DNA of 64,000 nucleotides from Aplectana chamaeleonis (taxonomy: Eukaryota > Nematoda > Chromadorea > Rhabditida > Cosmocercidae). The first letter of the stretch is position 1; each line of letters starts with the position of its first letter. The notes beneath the pieces were generated by a model. The model had not been told where the DNA came from. It worked only from the letters and a program-made list of their open reading frames with translations, and did no database searches. Below are positions 1 to 10,499 of the stretch, piece after piece. A program made the translations under genes and the position numbers. The stretch spans positions 529,501-593,500 of the forward strand of contig JAPDOI010000431.1 in assembly GCA_029168955.1 (NCBI GenBank), read 5' to 3'.

Positions 1-605
1 AATCCAACCTTTCCATCTGCGTCTTCGGTGCTGCGCACGTCTCCGATCCGTACATCATGTTAGGGCGAATAGCGGATAGGTAGACGCGCAACTTGACTTC
101 CTTCGCGATGGTGGTAGACCACAAACACTTGGTTAGAGAATTGAATGCAGACGTAGCTTTCGCACATCGTTGTCGAATATCCGCTGCATAACTTCCATCG
201 TTCTTCAGCAAACAGCCCAAATAACAGAAATCGTCCACCAGTTCGATACGTTGTCCGTCCACACAAACTCCCGCTGAAGGCCTCTGAGAGACCCACATCT
301 GCTTGCATTTGTCGGGACGAAGACGAAGTCCATAGGCTGCGACATACTTCGAAACGAGGTTCGTAATCCTTTGCAGTTTTGCGTTGTTTTCAGCGAATAA
401 CACAATGTCGTCGGCGTACTCCAGGTCGACAAGGTCCTGATGGTGTTAGGATCGCATCCGCAGGAAACTGTTCTGCAACTCTATGCATGATGTCATCAAC
501 GGCGAAGTTGAAAAGAAAAGGTCCTGCACCGGCTCCTTGCCTTACTCCTGTTTTCACTTCGAAAGCTGACGTAAATCCTGAGCTGCTTATCACGGCCAAA
601 CACTT
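1..605 (-). pseudogene. RTE-type non-LTR retrotransposon, reverse transcriptase fragment (partial, broken)
   Basis: On the minus strand the translation gives reverse transcriptase hallmarks: a GVRQG stretch followed by FLFNFAVDDIM, then, after a frame change near 430, EYADDIVLF with the catalytic YADD at about 407-418, then the thumb-like region with RPDKCK, DDFCYLGC and a YGSETC tail. This order and wording is typical of RTE-clade reverse transcriptases. The fragment enters at the left edge of the window (the C-terminal part lies outside), has at least one frameshift, and stops at about 600 where a hAT-like repeat begins. No endonuclease is attached. It is a dead relic, and would have supplied target-primed reverse transcription to its element. 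The nearby endonuclease fragment at 3467-4540 may derive from another copy of the same family. Confidence 0.82.
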
Positions 606-1357
606 ACCCCCGCTCAAACTTTGTTTATTTACATTAAATTTCTACAAAGGGTACATTGGAAGTATCCTACCTCTGCAACCTCCAATTTACACCAGTTTCA
701 GTCTTTTTCTCCTCCCCGTCCTGTGATAAAATACCTTTTTAATTAATACTAAATGTACGTCCGATCCAGTGTGGGCTGAGTAGCTGCGGACAAGCACCTT
801 ACCGCACGGCAAGAAGAGTTTCTAAGGGATTGCGGCATTCTAAAGTATAAATCTCGGGTTTTTTTCAAGTCCCTTAGCATCAGATGAATACTAACGTGTT
901 TCCACAACTCAGAAGAATATTTATTCCTTCATCAGAGTAATTAACTACAGATTTACTTATCCTTCATAGGTTGTTGAAAACATTCGACAGAAAACATTAT
1001 TCATTACAATAGCAGTAAATCGGTTGTTGTTTGTAATTGGTAAATTGCTTTGAGATGAAAAATGTTTCATCTATTCTCATACCCTACCGTCTTACTTACA
1101 ATATTTCTTCTTGGCATTCCACTGAAGTTCTCAAATTGCACTAGCCTTTTTGATAAAATTTCCGGAATTTTCTTAATGCGGGGCTTTTTTGGACACTTGT
1201 TAATCAAAATCAGGAAGTCGAAATGATGGATGTTGTGCTCGGCTTTTAGGGAAATATCCGATTCTGATTCCCCAAATGGGGGTGCCTAAAATGTACCGAG
1301 CTTAGTAGTGGGGTCCATATTCAGAATCGCCATTCCGGGACGTGTGCCCAGCTTTGC
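606..1357 (-). mobile_element. Half copy of a hAT-like palindromic element (same family as 32917-34946)
   Basis: This stretch matches, as reverse complement, the left half of the 2-kb element at 32917-34946 over most of its length (for example the segments at 940-1010 and 1180-1350). It ends in a decayed terminal motif GTGCCCAGCTTTG at 1345-1357, corresponding to the GTGCCCAGCCCTG end of the intact copy. The left end abuts the RTE fragment, and the other palindromic arm is missing. No coding potential is seen. Confidence 0.7.
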
Positions 1358-1399
1358 ACTCAGAGCCCCATCTCATAGTCGTTCACAGACTACGAAATT

Positions 1400-1560
1400 G
1401 TTAAATTTGCCTATTATACTGCTCTACGTGCTCGGGCAAACCATCGCTCCGAGCGAGACCGGAGAGCCACCCTAGCGGCGCCGTCTCTCCGCTCCGAGCG
1501 AAAATTAGCCATCTACGCGGGCCACTGCAGCCACTATCCGGGCGACAGCAGTACCGCTCA
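1400..1560. other. GC-rich non-coding stretch
   Basis: GC-rich DNA with repeated CTCCGAGCGA-like words and short local inverted repeats. Similar words occur around 8240-8400, so this is probably another dispersed repeat, but I could not define its ends. No gene is seen. Confidence 0.3.
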
Positions 1561-1647
1561 GAGTGATCTTCAGTCCCAGTTGGCACTGCGGTGGCTCTTC
1601 GGGCAAACGAGCGTAGCTTCACCGATGGCGTCCCTTCGTTTATCTAC

Positions 1648-1745
1648 TTGTTTCTGCTTCTCCGTTTCACTCTCTTTCTTCTTTCCTCTTCTCCCAGTCC
1701 TACTTTTCTTCCTCTCCTCTTTCCTCATTTCCCCCCTTCTTCGTT
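1648..1745. repeat. Polypyrimidine tract (~100 bp)
   Basis: Almost pure C/T on the plus strand (TTCTTCTTTCCTCTTCTCCC style). Such polypurine-polypyrimidine tracts can form triplex (H-) DNA. The short open frames running through it are compositional artefacts. Confidence 0.6.
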
Positions 1746-1874
1746 TAGTCTCGAGAAACAAGTTCATTTCTATCTAACGCTGTCTTCCACTTGGTCCAAA
1801 GCCTGCTTGTTTGTGAAATATATGCTACAAACTCAGTGATAATCTTCAGTACTGTGTATCCTTGAGTGCTTCTG

Positions 1875-2065
1875 TTTACTTTGAGGTAAACCACCAAGCC
1901 TGCCATAGTTGACAGAATATCTGAGCCACCTTAGAGCTAGATGATAGCGTTTGCAAAAATTTTCGACAGAGCGTAATTAATGATTTTTAGCTGATCTTGT
2001 AATTTTGTAGTTTCGGTCTTTTCTGTCCCTTATTTGAGAAGTTTAGGCCTCGAAGCTCCAAAGTG
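1875..2065 (+). repeat. Dispersed repeat R1, copy 1
   Basis: About 190 bp that reappears as reverse complement at 5925-6112, with only scattered mismatches over the aligned core (shared words GAGGTAAACCACC, GATGATAGCGTTTGC, GACAGAGCGTAATTA). The two copies lie 4 kb apart in opposite orientation around the RTE relic and SL1-like repeat. Confidence 0.8.
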
Positions 2066-2083
2066 ATGTATAATGGCTAAGTC

Positions 2084-2490
2084 TTAAAGGCAGGGTCCGG
2101 CCAGAATTTCGATTTTGAGATTTCCCGCTAAATGAGTGCTCTTGCTACAGGTAGTCCCGAGGAACATGCGAAAACTGCGTAAAAATCGGTCTTCTTCAAA
2201 TTATTCCAGCCACTTCCGTTCGCCGATGATCCAGAAAAGTCAGAAAAGTGTGGCCATCGTCCATATTTTAGCGGTTGTCCACGCATTCTTCAAAAGTCCT
2301 GTGTAATTATCGGTCATTCCAGCCATGATTATCATGCTGTGAATACCGTAATCCCTGACTTTCAGGCTGTTTTCTCCAGAACTAAGGACTCAGAGTTCGT
2401 GAAACGTTCAGACGACGTTCAGCTAGGCCAGCCCAATCTATTTAACCCAAATTTCGGTAGTGTCAAAATTTGACCGGACCTTGCCTTTAA
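2084..2490. mobile_element. TTAA-flanked MITE (family F type)
   Basis: Bounded by TTAA at 2084-2087 and 2487-2490. The termini are imperfect inverted repeats: AGGCAGGGTCCGGCC on the left and GGACCTTGCCT on the right. It has no coding capacity. Terminal motif and TTAA target match the many other elements of this superfamily in the window. Confidence 0.75.
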
Positions 2491-2559
2491 TCAATTGTTT
2501 TTTTGTCAATTATCGGTCTTTTTTTTTCGAAAATTCGATTCTCGCCGTCTTCATCGATT

Positions 2560-2973
2560 TTCAAATTACTTACTTACTTCCATACTTTGATGATCCATTC
2601 AGCTGGCGATCTTCTCAGAGTGGACCACAACTCTTCCGTTCTGTGCGATTTCTGGCCAATTGTATCCAGCACGACTGATCACGATCCCTAAAATATTTCG
2701 AAGATTGAGTCAGACCATCTTGATGAAGGTTGTCCCAGCGGCCTCTTTTTGTGTCTGGGATAAATTCTGTAACTCAGTGACTCCACCTATCATCGGTTCT
2801 TTGCAGTAAATGGCCGGTCCAGCAATGCTTCGATTTCGCCATGTACTGTAGCGGATACTTCTGCCTCATTTCTGTACTTCGCATGCGTTGTTCCCACTGC
2901 TGTCGTCGGCCCGTCTTCAGAAGACACCTTTCCAGAGCACGGTGTGCTGTTTGCATGACATTGGACAATAGTC
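2560..2973 (-). pseudogene. RTE retrotransposon 3' end (C-terminal tail and 3' UTR)
   Basis: On the minus strand this reads WTGHLLQRTDDRWS followed by TEFIPDTKRG-like and RNRTE-like stretches, the usual C-terminal tail of RTE-family proteins (a KxRWAGHL..R.DDRW motif). It ends in a short AAGT-type tandem tail near 2560-2580, as RTE 3' ends do. It continues directly into the endonuclease relic at 3467 once the TTAA element at 2974-3466 is removed, so the reverse transcriptase core is deleted in this copy. Stops and frameshifts are present, so it is inactive. Confidence 0.75.
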
Positions 2974-3466
2974 TTAAAGGCACTGTTTGCGATATAAATC
3001 GCTTTTCTGCTTTTTTGCCTATCTTGAAGACGGTCCCATGCTGATTCCAATGATGCTTTTGTAATCGTGCAATACCTTCTAGGAACGGAGTTCTGGTCCC
3101 TCAAAAATTGAGCTAGGGAAGCATTGTGGACGAGTTGTCCGAGGCTTATAACTTCCGTCTTTTGCTGCCAGTGTATGCGAGCTGACCCGCGTTAAGAGAG
3201 AAGTTGAGAATGAAGGGAAGAACGGGGTTATTAATCGGGAACCATAGCTCATCTCACAATCTCGAGCATTCATTTGTTCACGTCGGAGGGCGTGGAAAGT
3301 GCATCTGGGGTGTGACGAGCTGACGGGATTCCAACTTTGAGGCCGTAGGGAACCGTTCCGAGCTCATTTTTCTTAGTTTTCCCAACGTTAGGTTGCGCTA
3401 GGCCCCGCAGCTGCCGATCTCCACCAAAAAATCAGACATGGTTTTTATCGTGGACACTGCCTTTAA
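2974..3466 (+). mobile_element. TTAA-flanked MITE, family A, inserted in an RTE relic
   Basis: TTAA at 2974-2977 and 3463-3466 enclose about 490 bp starting AGGCACTGTTTGCGAT and ending ATCGTGGACACTGCCT, near-perfect terminal inverted repeats. RTE sequence continues on both sides, so the target was a single TTAA in the RTE. Internal words (CCATGCTGATTCCAATGATG, GGACGAGTTGTCCGAGGCTT) recur in copies at 21045, 26781, 27274 (reverse), 28750, 35379/38963 and 39317. Confidence 0.85.
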
Positions 3467-4540
3467 CAGCGATTACGCATGACTTGTTGATGGTAACCTT
3501 CTCCAGATGGGTGGCAATGGGATCCTGTTTGACAGCTCTTCTCTTTTCCAAGAGCGCCCCGCGAGGCTATTGAGCCTTGAAATGGGTGCCGTTCCGGCTT
3601 GACGCGAAATTTCCGTACACTCGAATAGGCCTTTGGCTAGATTTTCGTAGTCTACCGTTGGATCTTCATGAAGATTCCATGCGAAGGTCTTCATAGCGGA
3701 TTCCAATGCATCAACCTCAAAAACGGGGAGCCGAACGGGTTTCGGCCTCTGAGTATCACGTTTGAAAATCTCTTTCGTGAGCGATATTTTTCCATGTAAA
3801 AGCCAGTGATCTGAGCCGGTGCCGAATGAAGGCAGCACTGACACGACAAACAAGCTCCAGCGTCTGTTAATCAAGATGTGATCTCTTTCTCCGACCTTGT
3901 CTGGCCATTCGGGCTTTTCCAATTCCATCGTCGATTTGATGGCTCTTCGAGCATGGAGTTTCCGTGAAAGAGGCGGCATGCCAACAGGAAGTCTAGCAGT
4001 CGTTCTCCATTCTCATTTCGAAAAGTAGCTCTATGCAGTCTCTATCTCCAATCGCCGTCGTTGTTCTTCGTGCCGACGATAGCATCGAAGTCACCAACAA
4101 CTAGCTTATAGTAGCTTATCTCCTCATGTACAGTCTTTTCAGAAGCTCAATAAACTCTTAACGTTCTTCTTGCGCAGAGCTAAAGGTTGGGGCGTATCCA
4201 TTGATAACAGACACAATTCCTTGTTCTTCGGTTCTCAAACGCAGAACTCCGAGACGCGAACTAATGATTTTATGAGAATCTACCAAGTTGTGCACCGTTG
4301 AATTAATGAGGAATCCAACGCCGACGATGTTCTTATTGTCCACCTTGGCTCCGATGACGATGAGCTCGTTGTGGTCGGTCTTTCTGACGGCTTCCGTCCT
4401 GCCTTTCGTCTTCTGCAAAGCGATAACATCGTACTTGACCTGACGGCTTCTAAAAAATAGCGTCCGGGGATCGGCTTCCGATCTTGTGCGGCAGTTGTAA
4501 GTACATACTCAGGCAAACTGGGGCGTCGACAACTGGCTGA
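3467..4540 (-). pseudogene. RTE retrotransposon, APE-type endonuclease (broken)
   Basis: Minus-strand translation in several frames gives the order of an apurinic-like endonuclease: VKYDVIALQKTKGRTE, then GVGFLINSTV, then VGDFDAIVGTKNNDGDW (the GDFNA motif, with N changed to D; about 4060-4105), then GERDHILINRR, FGTGSDHWLLHGKISL (the SDH motif; about 3785-3850) and a downstream linker. This nicks target DNA in RTE retrotransposition. At least two frameshifts split it into 4516-4280, 4418-4158 and 3979-3473 pieces, so it is dead. After the inserted TTAA element, the RTE tail at 2973-2560 follows, without a reverse transcriptase between. Confidence 0.85.
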
Positions 4541-4734
4541 TAAGTTGTCATCTCATAAACCGCTCCCTGTTGACAAGTCAAATCGCGCGTATTGTCAGCC
4601 TGAAACCTGTCCGTTGCCCAGCGACATCCGCCTGTTGTCGGGCTGTTGACAACTCGATGTGTCGCGTTTAGCGGCCTATTTAGCAGCAGTTCACATCCTT
4701 CAGGACTGTTTCATCTAGCTTAGGTACTACTTTT

Positions 4735-4830
4735 TACCGACACGCTTCGCGGTCGGCACTCCAACACGCGTCGCGGTCGGCACTCCGACACGCGTCGCGT
4801 TCGACACTCCGACACGCGTCGCGACTGTGT
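4735..4830. repeat. 24-bp tandem repeat, about 3.5 units
   Basis: Units of the form CGACACGCGTCGCGGTCGGC plus ACTC follow each other with few changes. The array is the 3' flank of the SL1-like repeat (read on the minus strand); the second SL1-like copy at 23381 has a degenerate counterpart. Confidence 0.75.
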
Positions 4831-4920
4831 CGCCCAGCCTCCACTGGGATCACCACCGGATGGGGAGAACCTCAAGATGCTGAGCGGGGCCAATGTACCT
4901 CAAACTTGGGTAATACAACC
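4800..4920 (-). ncRNA. SL1 spliced-leader-like repeat, copy 1
   Basis: Read on the minus strand from 4920, the sequence begins with a 22-mer matching the nematode SL1 leader (GGTTTAATTACCCAAGTTTGAG, from knowledge) at 20 of 22 positions, and the leader is followed directly by GT, as in an SL RNA donor site. The next 80 bases are GC-rich and share blocks with the second copy at 23381-23510. I do not see a clear Sm site (AATTTTTGG-like), and the rest does not look like a standard SL1 RNA, so this may be an SL-derived dispersed repeat or decayed SL gene, not a functional one. Confidence 0.45.
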
Positions 4921-4989
4921 GGCTGCGCTTCCATCATTCACAGCATGGCTGAAAAATGCGTCCTCTACTTCCCTTGTATCTAGAGCGTT

Positions 4990-5136
4990 AGCTGTGCAAC
5001 AGCTCGACATCGACGAGATCAGAACTCGCGGCCGTAATTGCTGTGCAACAGCTCGACATCGACGAGATCATAACTCGCGGCAGTAATTGCTGTGCAACAG
5101 CTCGACATCGACCAGAGCATAACTCGCGGCCACGGC
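4990..5136. repeat. 49-bp tandem repeat, three units
   Basis: Three successive copies of a 49-bp unit starting GCTGTGCAACAGCTCGACAT, with a handful of substitutions. The open frames through it simply read the repeat. Confidence 0.85.
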
Positions 5137-5552
5137 CCCGCCGAATATCAGCGCTTTGGCTAGCGGTGACTCATGGTGGACGGACCAACCTGTTGTCGGC
5201 GCCCCAGTTTAACGGAGTACGTAAAGGCAGTGTTGACGTAGTGGGGCGTGGGGGTTTCCAAGCTTCCTTATCCGATGACGTCCTATTGCTCCGAGACCAG
5301 ATGGCCCCTCACCGGTAGAGGCTTCCTCCGACGCCGTAGTGGAGCATATTCGGTGCGCGGAGTACTGGGACGCAGATTTAGTTGTCTGAGCGTTTCTTTT
5401 CGGTCTGTTCACTCTCGCTTCTTCCCCGCTAAGGATACAAGGATAGCCGCCCGTAAACAGAAACTGCATACTGCGTGACACGTTTGCACCGGTGGCCACC
5501 AGCAAGTGGTGATCACCCTATCATCGCGATGAGGTGGTGCATGGAAGGGATG

Positions 5553-5820
5553 TTCAAAATAACGATCAATAATTGACGAAAGAATACTATCGATTGGGAA
5601 CTTAGCCGTAATAACGTCGGCGTGGATCCTTGTGATACTTAGCGTTCCCTATTTAAGGTTGGCGCAAACTCGGTGCCATAAGCTATAACATAGGTGCACC
5701 GAGTTTGCGCCAACCTTCAATGGGAAACGCGAAGTAGCGTTAGGATTCATGCCGACGTTATAACGTCTTAGTTTCTAATCGATAGTATTTTTCTCGCCAA
5801 TCACTGATCGTTATTTTGAA
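5553..5820. mobile_element. Foldback element (long inverted repeat)
   Basis: Arms of roughly 125 bp, beginning TTCAAAATAACGATCA on the left and ending TGATCGTTATTTTGAA on the right, with a well-kept inner palindrome (GGTTGGCGCAAACTCGGTGC and its complement near 5660-5725). No coding content. Confidence 0.8.
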
Positions 5821-5924
5821 AATCGATGAAAAAGGCGAGATCGAAATTTCAAAAAAAAACGATCGATGATTTTCGAAGAGTACTATTGATTGAGGACTTA
5901 TCCATCATAAATAACTTTGAAGCT

Positions 5925-6112
5925 TCAAGACCTAAACTTCTCGAATAAGTCAGAAAAGACCGAAGCTGCAAAATTACAAAATCAGCTGAAAATCATCAAT
6001 TACGCTCTGTCGAAAATTTTCGCAAACGCTATCATCTAGCTCTAAGGTGGCTCAGATATTTCGTTAACTATGGCAGATTAGGTGGTTTACCTCAAAGCAA
6101 ATAGTTGCTTTC
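5925..6112 (-). repeat. Dispersed repeat R1, copy 2 (inverted relative to copy 1)
   Basis: Reverse complement of 1875-2065. It starts in CAGAAAAGACCGAAGCTGC and ends in GGTGGTTTACCTC. Together the pair forms a 4-kb inverted-repeat bracket. Confidence 0.8.
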
Positions 6113-6140
6113 AATGATACACAGTACTGAAGATGGTGCG

Positions 6141-6343
6141 AAACTAGTTCAGGGGGGACACATAGAATTCAAATGAGGAATGAATGGTACCGTTTTCAGA
6201 AATCGATCTAGTTCTATGGAATTTGTAGGAAATAACGAGTGACAACGGTATCACATATCTGATAATCAAAGAGATTTTCATTGTCATAGCTGAATCTTTC
6301 AAATTCTATGGGTAATTCTTGAGCCCCCCCCCCCAACTAGTTT
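6141..6343. mobile_element. MITE with C/G-tract ends
   Basis: Inverted ends AAACTAGTTCAGGGGGG (left) and CCCCCCCCCCAACTAGTTT (right) enclose about 200 bp of AT-rich, non-coding DNA. Confidence 0.65.
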
Positions 6344-7555
6344 AGCATCATGAAGAATAAAACTGAAAACAGTACATATATATTTCGAAAGTGAGGCTTT
6401 GGCACAAAAGTAAGGTAGAGTTAGATAGAGATAGCGCACGAGTAGACAGGAATTTCACGCATGCATCGTGCCCGAGGATGGCACGAGTCGATGGTATCGA
6501 TAATATTTATTACAGCCGCCTCAGATACAGACAGCACACTTCCCGCAGTACCATTAGCCGACGTCCCGTAACCCCTCCTGCGGAAGGCCAATAGTTCGGT
6601 TGCGGGCAGTCGGCAGAGCCGTTTCGTTTACTGCCCGTACACGTTGAACGAGCACTCTGCGGCCCTTTTGCCATCGCGTTACGGCTAGTCTGGTGACTGA
6701 CAGAAGACAATCCGAAAGCAGTTTCCGGCACATTTGAAAATCACCCATTAGATAAAGGTCTGTTGGAACAAATTTCAAGAAATCCCCTTCTGGGCTTTTC
6801 ATCTTGAGACGCTTCTGACAAGTAAGGAGTAAGCTTACACAGGGTTGCTTACTACACTCACATGCGCTTGCAGTCTTTTCATCCGCAGATGCCATGAACT
6901 GACAATGGTTCACCTGCCCAATGCCAGCGTCGCACACATCGCGGGTTTCGGAAAGAGTCTCAACACAGCGTTCTCTGCTCAGTAATCGTTCATTGGCTCC
7001 ACTCTAGTGGGTGGTGCAATGATGATATCAAAGTGAGAATCGATGAGTGAGTGTTCGATGACCCCCAGGAATAGCCGACTGCCCGCCGACACTCCGCGGG
7101 AAGACTGGAAAACCTCTCTCTCCGCGGGAAGTGGGGCGCTGTGCCACGCCCACAAAATTGGGGCCGCTCGAAGTCGACTACCCCGACTTGGCCGGCGGGA
7201 AGTCGGCTGTTTTTATCTGAGGCTTTTGCTGGTGGGGGCTGCCCAGCAGTAGCGGCTGTTACTAATGTTATCAATGCCATGGTTATCCTGATGCCTAACG
7301 CACACTAGGATTGCTCCTACTAGTCTACCGGAAAACCTAGAGCATACGACCCTAGATGGGGAGATTCTAAATCGCAAGATTGAAACATGTTGAGAACTAA
7401 CATTGCGAGTAGGAAGTGGGTAAGATAGCAGTACTTGGGTTTCAGTGTGCTGTGCGTGCCGGGCTTCTATCAAAACGTGTCCCTCCCAAAACTAGTGTGA
7501 GCGTGAATAAAACTTACAAATTAGGCGATTGATCGAGATGGGCGAAGAATGCTCC
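6344..7555. other. Non-coding stretch without recognised gene
   Basis: Contains a 127-codon minus-strand frame (6937-6554) that is Cys-rich at its start but resembles nothing I know, and no splice-site arrangement or repeat structure that I can define. I see no RNA gene. Confidence 0.3.
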
Positions 7556-7559
7556 GCAT

Positions 7560-8215
7560 GGCCATCACGCTGCCTATGGCGCGCTAATGATTTTTCCATG
7601 ATGCGGCTCACGCTTCATGAAATGCATGCCTCAGTATCCATAACGCGGAGCACGCTTCTCATAATGCGTGACTGATTTTCCATGACGCGGAGCACGCTTC
7701 TCATGGTGCGCGACTCATTTTCCATAACGCGGAGCACGCTTCCCATGGTGCGCGACTCATTCTACATGATACGGAGCACACGTCTGATAATGCGTGACCC
7801 ATTTTCCATGTCGCGGCGTACGCTTCTCGTAAAGCGCGACTCATTTTCAATAACGTGTATAGTTGACCGCAATGTTAATAGGACATGGTGCGGTTGCGGA
7901 CTCGCACTAAATTACGGTAGAATCTGGCACTTTGCCAGATTTCGTCATCGATCGGCGCCAACCGCCGTCTCTCTGCTCACGAGAATATCAGCTGTGGCGC
8001 TTATCGATGACGAAATCTGGCAAAGTGCCAGATTCTACCGTAGTTTTAGTGCGAGTCCGCAACCGCACCATGTCCTATTAACATTGCGGTCAACTGTAGC
8101 ACGCTTCTCATGAACTGTCGGTAATTTTCAATGACGCCGCACACACTTCGCATTGATGGCTACTCGTTTTCCGTGACGCGACGCAAGTTTCCCATGAAAC
8201 GCATGCTGGGTCCGT
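7560..8215. repeat. 42-bp minisatellite, degenerate, interrupted by a MITE
   Basis: About ten recognisable units of the type ACGCGGAGCACGCTTCTCAT followed by GGTGCGCGACTCATTTTCCA, period 42 bp, running from about 7560 to 7857 and resuming at 8099. The array is split by the TA-flanked element 7860-8096. Its period and several blocks (ACGC..TTC, GGTNCNCGNC, CAYTTTC) resemble the big satellite after 51.14 kb. Confidence 0.75.
7860..8096. mobile_element. TA-flanked foldback MITE (Tc1/mariner-type)
   Basis: Nearly perfect inverted repeats of about 90 bp each, outer ends TAGTTGACCGCAATG (left) and CATTGCGGTCAACTG (right), flanked by TA at 7858-7859 and 8097-8098. The minisatellite continues on either side, which confirms the borders. 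The TA duplication and the CAGT end suggest mobilisation by a Tc1/mariner transposase. Confidence 0.85.
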
Positions 8216-8239
8216 GATTGCAGTGTACCAAGTGACGGT

Positions 8240-8420
8240 CTGGCTAACACTGCTCGCATTGCTGTCGCCCCGAGAGGGACCGGACAGCGGCCGAGGGGCG
8301 AACTGACGTCGGAAAGGGACCGCGGTGCCAGTTGGCCCCTCGGCCGCTTTCCGGGCGATGACGTCATAATTGGGAGAAGCCGGTCCCGCTCGGTGCGATG
8401 GTTTGCCTGATTGCATATAA
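8240..8420. other. GC-rich non-coding stretch with local inverted repeats
   Basis: CGGCCGAGGGGCGAACTG and CAGTTGGCCCCTCGGCCG form an imperfect inverted pair near 8288-8346. No gene is seen. Confidence 0.5.
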
Positions 8421-8869
8421 TCGCGTGTGTGGTGTGCTGTGTGAGGTGTATTATTGATTTCAGATGAAACCGCTCAAACACGTTGTAGACTGTGGTTTTT
8501 AGGATGGGGTGGGACAGGGAGAGGGGGGGAGGGAGTGGTTAACAAATTGATTACTTATTGTTTCTCAAATCAATCGATTATTAGATTTGAAGTGGGAGAG
8601 ATGTTCTTCCTTACAATGAGCTATGCTTGGCCAGAAGCACACAATCAGACAGGAGAAAAATTTCCCTGAGAACTGCCGTGTAATAATATTCGGGGGAGAG
8701 CACTCAGAATTCAATACAAAAAAAGGAATATTTATGGTACTGTTAGATATCAGATCAAGAGTGTTCCTATGAAGTGCCAAACATTAAGACAACAACCATT
8801 GCGATACGGTACCGAGTTTTTGGTGTCGAAGGTTTTCACTTCTTTGAATAAATTTTGAGCGCCCCCCCC

Positions 8870-9155
8870 TTACACCCCTTTCATGCTTTGAAAACTGCGA
8901 AAAAAATCGCTCATTCGGCAATGATGAAGAACGAAAAAAGGAGGGGGATCCGCCGCTTTCCTAAGGGGTCGTTTACACTCCTGCCGCCGAGCGGAGCGGC
9001 GCAGTGCATTTTTGTAATATTGATCGCGCGGAACGATCGATATTACAGGATTGCATTTTGCCACGCCGCTCGGCGGCGTAAATAACAGCGCCTAACATTC
9101 ATAATTGGCAAACAAGCGATTTTTTCGCAGTTTCCGAAGTATGAAAGGGGTGTTA
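8870..9155. mobile_element. Foldback element with ACACCCCTTT ends
   Basis: Left end TTACACCCCTTTCATGCTTTG pairs with right end AAGTATGAAAGGGGTGTTA, and arms continue through CTGCGAAAAAAATCGCT / AGCGATTTTTTCGCAG. A second, inner palindrome surrounds GCCGCCGAGCGGAGCGGC. No coding content. Confidence 0.8.
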
Positions 9156-9399
9156 GGTCCATTTAAGAGTTCGACTGCCATGCTATGATAACCATGAGTA
9201 TTGATCGTGATCGCATCGCACGTTGATTCTCATTCAGCAACAGGAACTGATTTTGCGTGCTACCACCTATACACGCTACTTAACTTGTAATGAACTAAAA
9301 CGACTGGAGTGTATACCTTTCAACTTAATACTCGAACACTGCATTTCTGGGCTTCTGACTCGAATATCTGAACATTTTTAGGTAACGAAATTCGACTAT

Positions 9400-9725
9400 T
9401 CAGCCAGTGTTGGGTTAATATTCACGAATATTCATTCAAATTGGATAGAAGGCAGGGGTAATATTTGTCAGTCCAGGAATCTAATCATTCACTTAAAGTT
9501 TTTTGAAAGAGTCATTCGGAAAAATCATTCACCCGGAAAACTTGAGAAAGCCTTATTTGAATAAATTCATTTATTCGGTGATTTTTAGGAGGCTGTATTC
9601 GGAAAAATCATTCATTCAAGACTTGAAAAGGTGTGGCCCGAATTATTCATACACTGAAGGTGTTCTTAGAATATTAATGGAAAGATATTAAAGTATTCAA
9701 ATAATTCATTCATCCGGAACCCTGT
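9400..9725. repeat. ATTC-rich degenerate simple repeat
   Basis: Many ATTCATTC/ATTCGAATA words with no fixed period. A second tract of the same kind lies at 10500-10740. No gene signal. Confidence 0.6.
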
Positions 9726-10499
9726 GTCGAACGCTCATGTATACCGCGATCGTACCTAGAGTGTTCCGCCGTGAAAAACATTGAAAGTGTGAAAAACATT
9801 GAAAGTGTGTCGTAGGAGAATCTCTGGGGGGGGGTCGTTACAATTTTCGAAATTTTTGAGCACGGACTGTCAACCGAGGTAGAAGGTCGTAAGTATTTAG
9901 CGGTCCTTGCCAACGGACTGCTGAACCCTGGTTATGGCTCTTCAAAGAAGCAAATATTTTGAGAGTGAAAATTTTTGAACGAGTTGTCTCAGGCCTGTAT
10001 TTCTCTTCAATCGCAATCTTTACGCGAAACCGAGCCAGGATAAGGAGATAGTCTGGCATTGGGTTGAAGAACAAAGACTTTTTTGGAAGTCGTCCATCTA
10101 TCTAGCAGCTATTGAGTTCGAAAAGCAGGAGGAGGGTGTGGCCCGTGGTGGTGAGCGATGGAGGTCGGGCACGTGGTGGTCGCTTAAATCTCGCTTATTT
10201 GGAGGAACTGAGATCTTGCACTTGGCACGTATTATACAGGATGGGTCTACTATACAATCAAATAAATATCACAAAATTCTTGTCTGAGGGTGTACTGTGT
10301 TTTTAAGCTGCGGTTGTTGGCGTTGGACGGCTGCTAGTGTGCAAACGAAACCAATTTTGCGTGCCTCCACTTCTGAACTTTGCTTGAACAAAATGTTGAG
10401 AATGTTGAGCAGTTCAAAAACTTTTTACGTCATGTTTAAAAACTTCACCTTCATTGTAGTAGTGTCGCAAAACTCTGAATTCAGTAGGCTCCGTAGTTA
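9726..10499. other. No gene recognised
   Basis: Contains a doubled 18-bp word (GTGAAAAACATTGAAA at 9771 and 9789) and only short open frames. I see nothing supportable here. Confidence 0.3.

Noticed and set aside
5209..5505. 98-codon minus-strand frame
   Set aside because: Opposite strand is also open over the same GC-rich stretch; no motif.
6554..6937. 127-codon minus-strand frame with Cys-rich start
   Set aside because: No recognisable domain, no splice sites, no supporting neighbour; length is within chance for this composition.
9400..9725. Possible telomere-like or CRISPR-like repeat (ATTC words)
   Set aside because: No fixed period or unit, no spacers; simple degenerate AT-rich sequence.
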